From: F1-120-MAGs238 sp964484185
GTDB taxonomy: Bacteria; Planctomycetota; Phycisphaerae; Phycisphaerales; UBA1924
NCBI GenBank assembly: GCA_964484185.1
Contig: CAZAEQ010000069.1
Span: 1-14,383 of the forward strand
Direction: 5' to 3'
Length of the DNA stretch: 14,383 nucleotides
Position numbers and translations under genes: made by a program. Below the pieces are notes generated by a model, which was not told where the DNA came from, ran no database searches, and was given only the letters and a program-made list of their open reading frames with translations. Shown piece after piece: positions 1 through 6,471 of this stretch (the first letter of the stretch is position 1; the number at the start of each line of letters is the position of its first letter).

Positions 1-1571
1 GTCGGCGCGGTGTTGGTTGTCACTTCAAATGTCGAGGCCGTGCTCCAGCGGATTGCGCTGGAATTCGGGTTCTGCGCAAACGTCTGTGGCGTCGACCAGT
101 TAATGCCGCTTCCGGAAGCGAACACCCAGGGAGCGTTCATGTCAACAGATTCACCAGAGTGATAGGTCACGCCGCGGTAGTAGCTGTTGGTAGCCGTAGC
201 GCGAACTGTGGGCAGCGAGAATCCGCCTGCATTACGGTCTGAGTTCAGATTCTCAACAACGTACCGATAGGTCCACGTACCATTGCCGTTATCCGTGACC
301 TTTGTTGCAACGTAGTAACGGGCTACAAAGTTGATAAGAACACTGTTGACTGTGATCGGATCGACATAGTCGAAGTTCTGAACGGTAACGGTGGGATCAA
401 CCACGCGCCACGCCATCAAACCTGACTGCTGACGAACCGTCGAACCAACCATACTGGCGGTGTTATTTGCGCCAGTGAAGGCGGTTTCACGCCACGAGAG
501 ATTATTCAAGCCGTTGCGAGCTTCACCGGTCGATGGGGAAACGAAACGCGCTTCATCGCTGGTGATGTACTGGCATTCTGCAAAGTAACGTGCCCCTGCA
601 TTCTGTGCCGCGGCCACATCGGCGGTGAGTACCTGCAGACGACGACCAATGACAGGTGCTGCCGCCGGAGGAACCATGTAGCCAGCGCCCGGCGTTGTAA
701 ATGGATACGGATAGTGGCCAGTCGTCGCATTCACATGTGAACGCGGGCCAAGACGGCTCTGATCACCATTCAAGCTTGCGACGTATGGATCTGAGCAACC
801 AACACCAAGAACAACGCCACCCTGGCCAGAGCAGGTGGAGCAGAGATTCTGCGTCAGTGCGGTGAATCCGTGCTTCAGCCACGATGCGCCGATCATTTCA
901 AACCGGCCGCCCTTGAGGCGATACAGGTTTTGACCAATGACGGGGTGGCGATTGTTGTTGGCAATCCAGTCAACGTTCGCATCGCCTGCATTGCAGGAGG
1001 TTGTGCCATACGCATATGCCGAGATCGATCCGACAGCGCCATAGCTCGCCGCATCTGACACATCGCCCACGATAATGTCGGGGCCATTGTTTGGCGGCGG
1101 TGGCGGAACCGTAATTCCCACTGTGAGAACAAATGAACCAGTTGTCCCGTTCTTGCCGGCAACGCGAATGATGTATGTTTGTCCGACTGTCAGCGGAATC
1201 GTCAGACGAGATTGCGTTCCAGTTCCGCAGCCAGTCGAGTTGTCATTGCACGAAAGTTGTGGTCCGCCACAAGATCCCGTGAACGCAGTGATCACGGTGT
1301 CAAGGCCGGAGGTTGATGCACAGGTGTCGAGAATAATCGATTGCCCGGCGTTCGCGGCGGTCGCCGTGTAGCTGTACCACACGTCGGGCGATGTCGCCGC
1401 GCCACAGAACTGAGTTGTTCCGTCGTTCGTCGCCGCAGTTGTCCGTCCCTGAATCACTCCCGCTCCAGTAATCACCTGCGCGTTTGCACACAGATCATTC
1501 GCGGGTTGGGCGGCGGCGATTCCAGCAAGCGCGCAAAGCGCAATAGCTGACACATTGATAGATGACTTCAT
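1..1571 (-). CDS. Secreted PPC-domain protein of unknown function (3' end beyond window)
   Basis: Reading the minus strand from the ATG at 1571-1569 gives 523 codons without a stop up to the window edge, so the C-terminus is missing. The start is supported by GGAG at 1581-1578, 6 nt upstream. Residues 1-21 form a signal peptide (MKSS, hydrophobic core, AAA before Gln22). Residues about 25-152 look like a bacterial pre-peptidase C-terminal (PPC) domain: it opens NDLCANA, has DVWYSYTA at 63-70, and ends in a GQTYIIRVAG-type strand. A Pro-rich linker (156-160) leads into a Cys-containing region (about 164-290) with VIGQNLYRLKGGRF, WLKHGF and GVGCSDPY, followed by an extracellular-looking beta-rich part. 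I recall this middle region recurring in planctomycete secreted proteins, but I know no function for it. No catalytic motif is visible. By analogy with its neighbours it could end in a dockerin, which cannot be seen here. It lies downstream of two secreted peptidase genes in the same direction but 221 nt away, so cotranscription is uncertain. Confidence 0.88.
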   Translation of the reverse strand, partial: MKSSINVSAIALCALAGIAAAQPANDLCANAQVITGAGVIQGRTTAATNDGTTQFCGAATSPDVWYSYTATAANAGQSIILDTCASTSGLDTVITAFTGSCGGPQLSCNDNSTGCGTGTQSRLTIPLTVGQTYIIRVAGKNGTTGSFVLTVGITVPPPPPNNGPDIIVGDVSDAASYGAVGSISAYAYGTTSCNAGDANVDWIANNNRHPVIGQNLYRLKGGRFEMIGASWLKHGFTALTQNLCSTCSGQGGVVLGVGCSDPYVASLNGDQSRLGPRSHVNATTGHYPYPFTTPGAGYMVPPAAAPVIGRRLQVLTADVAAAQNAGARYFAECQYITSDEARFVSPSTGEARNGLNNLSWRETAFTGANNTASMVGSTVRQQSGLMAWRVVDPTVTVQNFDYVDPITVNSVLINFVARYYVATKVTDNGNGTWTYRYVVENLNSDRNAGGFSLPTVRATATNSYYRGVTYHSGESVDMNAPWVFASGSGINWSTPQTFAQNPNSSAIRWSTASTFEVTTNTAP

Positions 1572-1792
1572 TCAACTCTCCAGTTTTTCACAACTATGTA
1601 TCGACCAAACAGCCACGCCTCACGCCCGCAAACCGGCCGGACGGCGGACTCCCCTTACACCATAATTTAGCAGGTCAGCCCTGCCCGCGCCTACTTCCAA
1701 ACTCGAATTATTGAGACTTTCCCCACCAAACCCCCGCATTATGGGCGTTTCTCAAGCCCGATTCGGTCAGAAACTCAATCCAGAGCCGCCAA
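1572..1792. other. Intergenic region between peptidase and PPC-protein genes
   Basis: This 221-nt gap separates two minus-strand genes. It holds the ribosome binding site of the PPC-protein gene (GGAG, 1581-1578) and probably a promoter, but I see no convincing -35/-10 pair. Weak inverted repeats are present: GCAGG/CCTGC around 1669-1683 and GGGC/GCCC around 1743-1759. Neither is followed by a T tract in the direction of transcription, so I do not call a terminator. Confidence 0.5.
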
Positions 1793-3949
1793 TCAGCACT
1801 CCGATGAGAAGGCGTCGACGAAATCCAGGTAGTCAAAGAAATCAATCGTTCCGTCCTGATTGAAGTCTGAGACAATCGAGTTTGATGAGAACGCGTCCAC
1901 AAAATCAAGGTAGTCAAAGAAGTCGACTACGCCATCATCGTTAAAGTCCGCCGCCTGACACGGACTTTCAATAATGAACGGTCGCGATACGGCGAAGAAA
2001 ATCTTCCCCTCAGCTTCGATCATGATTCTCGCGGCAGTCGATGTGACCGACGGAATCGTAACCGTTGCCGTACCGCTATTTGGCGGCGTGCTGAGCAAGA
2101 TCGGGAAACTCGCGCCATCATCAAGCGAGAGCTTGATCAAAACGTTGCTTGCAGAAATCGGCGATGCGGTTGTTCCGCCCACGCTCCAGCTTACATTGGT
2201 CGCACCCCATCGCTTGACGGCACCCTGAGTCGGCGAGGTCACTGCAAACTGCGATGTCCCGCTTGGAATCTGAACTGTGACAAACGAGGATATTTCCGTG
2301 CCACCCGCGCCCGGCGCATTGTCTCGAACAATTACCCGGAATCGACGAGTGAACCCTGTCGCGGTTGGGAGCATCTCGCCAGGAGTAGCGACACCCGACA
2401 AAACATCCGCCATCTTCGGAAACGTCCTCTGGTTTGAAAGTACTGGCGGGAAAATCCTGAAGAGTGCGCCAGACCCGTTGTCAGTCGCCCCTTCGCCTGT
2501 AATCGGACGAGCCACGCCGGCGTTAAACTGCTCCCACGAATACGTCACCGTATTGCCATCCTGATCTGTCGCATCGGCGGTCAGTCGAAACGGCGTGCTC
2601 GGCGGGATCGCAGATGCAGGCGTTGTGCTCACAATGACCGGGGCGTTATTTGTTGTCGCGGTCTGCACAGGGCACGTGTGCCCGCTGCTTACAACAAATG
2701 CCTGCATTTCCAGCAGGCTTCCGGTATGAAAGAACGGATCCGCAAACAACTGAATGTTGTCCGATGGTGGCGCATCGCCCACCGGACATCCACCCGCGTA
2801 TCCCATCGGCGACGATCCTGTTCCCGCTTCCCAGGCCGTGTTAAGGTTCACATTGCCAGCGCAGCGGCCACGCGTGCCGCTGAAAGTGTGATTCGCTCCA
2901 AACTGATGTCCAATCTCGTGAATGACCACGAGCGCCGAGAACGGATCCACGTCTCCCCCGCGCGGAATACCTGAAACACCGCCCGCTTTGTTGTTTGTGC
3001 AGACCGCTCTCAAATTTGCCACGCCGCCAAATATGCGAGTAACGCAGTGTCCGATGTCGTAATTCGCGCTCCCGATCGCCCCGTTGATAACACCGGCATT
3101 TTCACCAAGAACAGCGCCGGAACAATCCGTTCCTCCGCCGCCGCCACAGGTGCTTGGATATGGATCAGTCTCTCCATCCAGAAAGATCAGCAGATCGTTG
3201 TTGGCCACAAGCGTGAAACGAATCGCCATGTCTGCTTCATACACCACGTTGGTGCGCGACATAATCGTCACCATCGCGGCCAGTGGATCTGCAGTATTGG
3301 GGGCGTGTCCCTGGATCTGGCAGTGATACGCGCCATACTCCCCAGTGCACGCCATCGCCATGCGATAACTGCGCAAAGTCCCCAGCACTTGCGGCACGAT
3401 CACGTCCTGGTCTTCTTTTTCAATCTCCGGCGAAACTGGAGTCTCGCACTTCCAGTCGTTGCCGCCCGGCAGATCGGCAAGGTAATAACTCACCACGTGT
3501 GCCGCATCCATCGACTGCCACGGATCAATAAGCCAGGCGCCTCGCGAAGTCCGCATCATCGCGGTCACTCCCCGCTGCGAAATTTCAAGCCGACCGGTGA
3601 CTTCAGGTCGCACTGCACTTTGCACAATGAAGGTGCGAATCTGTGGAAATTTGGCTTGCAGTTCCGGAGCCATCACGCTTGACTCGGCCACTATGCACTC
3701 TTCGAGTTCGCCCGATGGCGTCGGGATGCTGATATGCAGTCCATACTCCCGCAGACTCCGCCCAAGCTGCTCCTGGGGCGCTGTCGCTAAAAGTGCCTTG
3801 CCTGCGTCAACATCCAGCACGGCCAGACTGCTCGCAACCGGTCTGGGCCCGGCAACACCAGTCGGCGCTGGTGCCGCTTGTATCACGGTGAATACCTGAC
3901 CAGCCGCGACATTCGCGCAGCACAGCACCAGAGCGAGCAAGACCTTCAT
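1793..3949 (-). CDS. Secreted M12-like zinc metallopeptidase with C-terminal GC-type dockerin
   Basis: A 718-aa secreted protease. I chose the ATG at 3949 because it starts a clear signal peptide (MKVLLALVLCCANVAAG) and has AAGGGG (3960-3955) 5 nt upstream; the frame extends 30 codons further but into the preceding gene's end. After a propeptide-like region (about 20-190) comes the catalytic domain. It carries the full zinc signature HEIGHQFGANH (His344, Glu345, His348, His354) and a Met-turn in SSPMGYAG (Met382), as in reprolysin-like M12B enzymes. A Gly-rich loop between two Cys (268-276) lies within it. Residues about 436-560 look like a cadherin/PKD-type beta-sandwich (ADATDQDGNTVTYSWE), and about 567-660 like a second beta-sandwich. 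The dockerin spans 664-718. Its EF-hand loops are D668/N670/D672/D676/D679 and D695/N697/D699/D703/D706, and Cys664 and the terminal Cys718 bracket it. It likely acts outside the cytoplasmic membrane on proteins. The gene follows the other peptidase gene by 22 nt, probably in one operon. Confidence 0.93.
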   Translation of the reverse strand: MKVLLALVLCCANVAAGQVFTVIQAAPAPTGVAGPRPVASSLAVLDVDAGKALLATAPQEQLGRSLREYGLHISIPTPSGELEECIVAESSVMAPELQAKFPQIRTFIVQSAVRPEVTGRLEISQRGVTAMMRTSRGAWLIDPWQSMDAAHVVSYYLADLPGGNDWKCETPVSPEIEKEDQDVIVPQVLGTLRSYRMAMACTGEYGAYHCQIQGHAPNTADPLAAMVTIMSRTNVVYEADMAIRFTLVANNDLLIFLDGETDPYPSTCGGGGGTDCSGAVLGENAGVINGAIGSANYDIGHCVTRIFGGVANLRAVCTNNKAGGVSGIPRGGDVDPFSALVVIHEIGHQFGANHTFSGTRGRCAGNVNLNTAWEAGTGSSPMGYAGGCPVGDAPPSDNIQLFADPFFHTGSLLEMQAFVVSSGHTCPVQTATTNNAPVIVSTTPASAIPPSTPFRLTADATDQDGNTVTYSWEQFNAGVARPITGEGATDNGSGALFRIFPPVLSNQRTFPKMADVLSGVATPGEMLPTATGFTRRFRVIVRDNAPGAGGTEISSFVTVQIPSGTSQFAVTSPTQGAVKRWGATNVSWSVGGTTASPISASNVLIKLSLDDGASFPILLSTPPNSGTATVTIPSVTSTAARIMIEAEGKIFFAVSRPFIIESPCQAADFNDDGVVDFFDYLDFVDAFSSNSIVSDFNQDGTIDFFDYLDFVDAFSSEC
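1796..1960 (-). other. GC-type dockerin domain coding segment (718-aa peptidase)
   Basis: Codes residues 664-718: Cys, two 27-residue-spaced Ca-binding repeats, then a terminal Cys followed directly by TGA. Both repeats contain DFFDYLDFVDAFSS. In type I dockerins such duplicated loops bind calcium and dock to cohesins; the binding partner of this planctomycete version is not visible in the window. Confidence 0.85.
1821..1924 (-). repeat. Two 23-bp dockerin repeat units, 81 bp apart
   Basis: Near-identical 23-bp units at 1821-1843 and 1902-1924 share the core TAGTCAAAGAA (plus strand) and encode the repeated DFFDYLDF of the 718-aa peptidase. The 81-bp period equals one 27-residue dockerin repeat. 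Each unit matches its counterpart in the adjacent peptidase gene at 22 of 23 bases. Confidence 0.9.
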
Positions 3950-3971
3950 GTGTACCCCTTCCTGCAGAAAC

Positions 3972-5702
3972 TCAGCATCCTTCAACAAACTCTTCCAGGA
4001 AATCCAGATAGTCAAAGAAATCAACAATTCCGTCTGCATTCACATCTGCCGAAGGAAGCTCCATGGCAAACGCAGAAACGAAATCAAGATAGTCAAAGAA
4101 GTCAACGACTCCATCACCGTTGTAATCATCGTGGCACATTCCAGAGACGGTCAGATGCGCCACGCTCGATTGCGCCTCTCCACAGTCGTTCGACACCACC
4201 GCCATGTAATCACCCTCACTCGTGAGCGCAACCGGGTCAATGCGCAGCGTCTGCTGCGTCGCTCCCAGAACTGGAGCGCCGTTAAAGAACCACTGGTATG
4301 TCAGAGTCGGTGCGCCAGATGCGGCAACGCCAAAGGCTGCTGAACCGCCTACTGGCGCCGTCGCGTCTACCGGATTCTCTGTAATCACAGGGCCTGAGCC
4401 AGCCAAGGGACATATCTGTTCCGTGGTCAGGTAGTCCAGAAACGGAACTACGAACTCGTTGATGATGCGTGGATGCATATCCAGCGAAATATTGAGCATG
4501 CCGCCAAGACTGCCAGGGCCCTCCCGGCAGGTGTGGCAATAGCTCATAATCGTGCCGTGCTCTGCTTGCGAGCAATCGCCATAGGCACACAAGTCAATCG
4601 GCGGGTCGACGTTGTGCGTGTGCGGTGCATTGAAATTGTGCCCAATCTCATGTGAAGTTACGACAATGTCCCAGTTCTGGCGATTGTTGTTCTCAAGCGG
4701 ATATGGGAAATATCCGTTGATGTATCCGCTCACTCCATACCCATATTCAGTGTTGCACACAACGCTCAAATACGCAATTCCACCAACTCCGCCCACTCTG
4801 GCGGCGGTCAACATGTGCGTCAGCTTGCGATCCACCGTGCCCTGATTGGTGTTCCACTCCGCCAATACCTGATCGAGGCGATCTGGCACGTTGGTCATCG
4901 GCGGATACGGATCCGTGTCCTGACTGAACACCCGCACATACGGAATGACAATCTGCGTCGAAAACTCGCGCAGATAAATCTCGTTGATCCCGCCAAACAA
5001 CGTCGTGACATACGCCGCCGATGCCACCGGATCGCCCCCGAAACCGGCGATCACATTCGTGTACTCATAATCGCTTTCAACCGCAATATCTACCGTGCGA
5101 CAGCTCCCCTGCGGCATCGGTCCCGCGGGAGCGAGATTCTTTGGAATCCCAGGAAGTTGCCCTGGAACCGCTGCCAGTGCCCCGCCGCACGTCGGACTCT
5201 CCAGCGTCATCACGCCCTCAGGAATATCTCCCGCGCGATAGATCACAGGAACTTTGTTGCCATTCGCCGGTCCACTGCTCAAAATGTACTGTTCGCCGCC
5301 GATCGATACCCAACCTTGATGCCCATACCGCGACAAGCTCAAAAACACCGACGAGCTTGGATCACCGTTCGCCGTGCCGCGAAGCAGGACAACTTCAGGC
5401 CTTGGCAATTCGCGCCCAGTTGAACCATCAATCACTTTGCCGCCAGCCTTCAGCACTTCAAACCGCTGGAGGTCCAGAGTCACCACCCGCGTCATCGACA
5501 CAGGAAAATTATCAAATGTCACTGCGTCAGCGTTCTTGAGCTGGCCGAACATGTTCGCAAAATCTGCCGACTCCGCCAGTCGAGTCAAATAAGGTTCACT
5601 CTGCACCGGTGCGTGCACCAATGGCGACGGCATAAACGCCAGCGCTGAGCCCGCCATTTGTCCTGCACACAGCGCCGCCACCAAAGTTGCTAGTGATCGC
5701 AT
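3972..5702 (-). CDS. Secreted M12-like zinc metallopeptidase with Ig-like domain and GC-type dockerin
   Basis: A 576-aa secreted protease. The ATG at 5702 is preferred over the open frame's upstream limit (5795) because it begins a signal peptide (MRSLATLVAALCAGQMAGSALA) and has GGAG (5714-5711) 8 nt upstream. Residues about 25-200 look like a propeptide and about 201-432 are the catalytic domain. The zinc motif is HEIGHNFNAPH (His351, Glu352, His355, His361), with Asn358 where the family normally has Gly. The Met-turn is TIMSYC (Met386). A Cys-rich stretch (Cys372, Cys377, Cys389, Cys392) surrounds the Met-turn. Residues about 438-520 form an Ig-like domain (YQWFFNGAPV, EGDYMAVVSN). The dockerin occupies 523-576, with EF-hand loops D526/N528/D530/D534/D537 and D553/N555/D557/D561/D564, flanked by Cys523 and the final Cys576 (protein ends GC). 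It is the first gene of a probable leftward operon with the next peptidase and is divergent from the sigma factor gene. Family assignment is strong; the substrate is unknown. Confidence 0.93.
   Translation of the reverse strand: MRSLATLVAALCAGQMAGSALAFMPSPLVHAPVQSEPYLTRLAESADFANMFGQLKNADAVTFDNFPVSMTRVVTLDLQRFEVLKAGGKVIDGSTGRELPRPEVVLLRGTANGDPSSSVFLSLSRYGHQGWVSIGGEQYILSSGPANGNKVPVIYRAGDIPEGVMTLESPTCGGALAAVPGQLPGIPKNLAPAGPMPQGSCRTVDIAVESDYEYTNVIAGFGGDPVASAAYVTTLFGGINEIYLREFSTQIVIPYVRVFSQDTDPYPPMTNVPDRLDQVLAEWNTNQGTVDRKLTHMLTAARVGGVGGIAYLSVVCNTEYGYGVSGYINGYFPYPLENNNRQNWDIVVTSHEIGHNFNAPHTHNVDPPIDLCAYGDCSQAEHGTIMSYCHTCREGPGSLGGMLNISLDMHPRIINEFVVPFLDYLTTEQICPLAGSGPVITENPVDATAPVGGSAAFGVAASGAPTLTYQWFFNGAPVLGATQQTLRIDPVALTSEGDYMAVVSNDCGEAQSSVAHLTVSGMCHDDYNGDGVVDFFDYLDFVSAFAMELPSADVNADGIVDFFDYLDFLEEFVEGC
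3975..4136 (-). other. GC-type dockerin domain coding segment (576-aa peptidase)
   Basis: Codes residues 523-576: Cys, two EF-hand-like repeats spaced 27 residues apart, then Gly-Cys and TGA. Both repeats contain DFFDYLDF. The arrangement is the same as in the neighbouring peptidase, although flanking residues differ (FVSAFAMEL and FLEEFVEGC), so the function is conserved while the sequence has drifted. Confidence 0.85.
4000..4103 (-). repeat. Two 23-bp dockerin repeat units, 81 bp apart
   Basis: Units at 4000-4022 and 4081-4103 share the core TAGTCAAAGAA (plus strand) and encode DFFDYLDF twice in the 576-aa peptidase. Spacing is the same 81 bp as in the downstream gene. Each differs by one base (Tyr TAT instead of TAC) from the equivalent unit there. 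Confidence 0.9.
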
Positions 5703-5931
5703 CTTCAAAGCTCCAAATATCGGACTCAGCCAGACCTTGCCAGAGAGCCATAGTGTGACCGGATCGCGGCTTAAACGCAAGCAGAATCGGATCAATTCCG
5801 AAACTCAAGCGTAATCCTATGAGTACGCGGACCTTTCCAATCGGTTGCACCCATATTGAACACGTCCCTTTCTAAACTTCTCCTTGCCTGATCACGCAAA
5901 AGGAAGTATCTTGTTAGGAGAGATCCTCCCA
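5703..5931. promoter_or_regulatory. Divergent control region between peptidase operon and sigma-kinase genes
   Basis: These 229 nt lie between two divergently transcribed units and must contain both sets of 5' signals. The peptidase ribosome site GGAG (5714-5711) is clear. For the sigma factor, AGGAG lies at 5916-5920. I could not identify a convincing sigma-70 or ECF-type promoter by eye; comparison with related genomes would be needed to find an ECF-specific motif. Confidence 0.5.
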
Positions 5932-5934
5932 ATG
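5916..5934 (+). promoter_or_regulatory. Shine-Dalgarno in a small hairpin before the sigma factor start
   Basis: AGGAG at 5916-5920 is 11 nt from the ATG at 5932, a long spacing. GGAG (5917-5920) is complementary to CTCC (5926-5929) across a 5-nt loop, so folding would both hide the site and shorten its distance to the start. This may limit sigma factor translation. A 4-bp stem is small and may have no effect. Confidence 0.35.
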
Positions 5935-6471
5935 CCCCTCACCCCAACCCCAAAAGACAACGCCGCAAACCTGATCGAGGAGATCTACGACAACCTTCGC
6001 GCCCTCGCTGCCCATCGCCTTCGCCAACTGCCAGCTGGGCAGACCCTTCAACCTACCGCGCTTGTGCATGAAGTCTACCTCAAACTCGCCCGCCAGCAGA
6101 CTTTCACCAGCGCATCACACTTTTTCCATGCCGCCTCGCAGGCCATGCGCCATCTACTCGTAGACGCCGCTCGCAAGCGCTCAACCCTCAAACGTGGTGG
6201 CACTCCTGCCTCGCTCAATCACTCAGTTGAGCCATCCGCAATCGTCACGCTCGGCGGCGACCCCGATGAACTCCTCGCCCTTGACCTCGCGCTCAAACAA
6301 CTCGAACTCGAAGACCCCCACTGTGCCCAGATCGTCATGCTCCGATGCTTCGCCGGTCTCACCAACCCCCAAGTCGCGCAGGCCATGAGTATCGAACCCG
6401 ATCACGCCGAACGCTCATGGCGCTTCGCCCGTGCGTTCCTCCGCCGCATCATGGCCGGAGAACACACGTGA
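5932..6471 (+). CDS. ECF RNA polymerase sigma factor (TIGR02999/PF07638 type)
   Basis: A 179-aa cytoplasmic sigma factor that should direct RNA polymerase to a specific promoter set. Region 2 covers about 10-85. Diagnostic stretches are LPAGQTLQPTALVHEVYLKL (34-52) and AMRHLLVDAARKR (71-83), typical of this family. Region 4 covers about 115-172, with the helix-turn-helix around LTNPQVAQAMSIEPDHAERSW followed by RFARAFLRR. The start is uncertain. ATG 5932 gives a normal family length. In-frame TTG codons at 5911 (with AGGAAG 4 nt upstream) and 5884 (no ribosome site) would add 7 or 16 residues. The stop overlaps the kinase start by 4 nt, so the two proteins are probably made together; planctomycete sigma factors of this type are commonly found beside such kinases. 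No anti-sigma factor is encoded nearby, so the kinase is the likely regulator (inference). Confidence 0.93.
   Translation: MPLTPTPKDNAANLIEEIYDNLRALAAHRLRQLPAGQTLQPTALVHEVYLKLARQQTFTSASHFFHAASQAMRHLLVDAARKRSTLKRGGTPASLNHSVEPSAIVTLGGDPDELLALDLALKQLELEDPHCAQIVMLRCFAGLTNPQVAQAMSIEPDHAERSWRFARAFLRRIMAGEHT

Noticed and set aside
1669..1760. Inverted repeats downstream of the 718-aa peptidase as a terminator
   Set aside because: Stems are only 4-6 bp and no T tract follows on the minus strand.
1708..1917. 69-aa minus-strand frame near the end of the 718-aa peptidase, similar to the extended N-terminus of that same peptidase
   Set aside because: The similarity (LISLT.WIS) is only the dockerin DNA repeat read in a wrong frame in both places.
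3047..3682. 211-aa plus-strand open frame opposite the 718-aa peptidase
   Set aside because: It lies antisense to the catalytic domain, has no motif or ribosome site, and has an unusual Arg/His-rich composition.
3950..4039. Extended N-terminus for the 718-aa peptidase
   Set aside because: The extra 30 codons read the previous gene's dockerin out of frame and would mask the signal peptide; the ATG at 3949 has a good ribosome site.
1821..4103. Spaced repeats considered as a CRISPR array
   Set aside because: There are only two units per cluster, they are in frame within coding sequence, and they encode dockerin Ca-binding repeats.
4815..5539. Plus-strand open frames of 202 and 172 aa opposite the 576-aa peptidase
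   Set aside because: They are antisense shadows of a gene with signal peptide and zinc motif, and overlap each other in different frames.
5703..5795. Extended N-terminus for the 576-aa peptidase
   Set aside because: It would place 31 residues ahead of a clear signal peptide, while ATG 5702 has GGAG 8 nt upstream.
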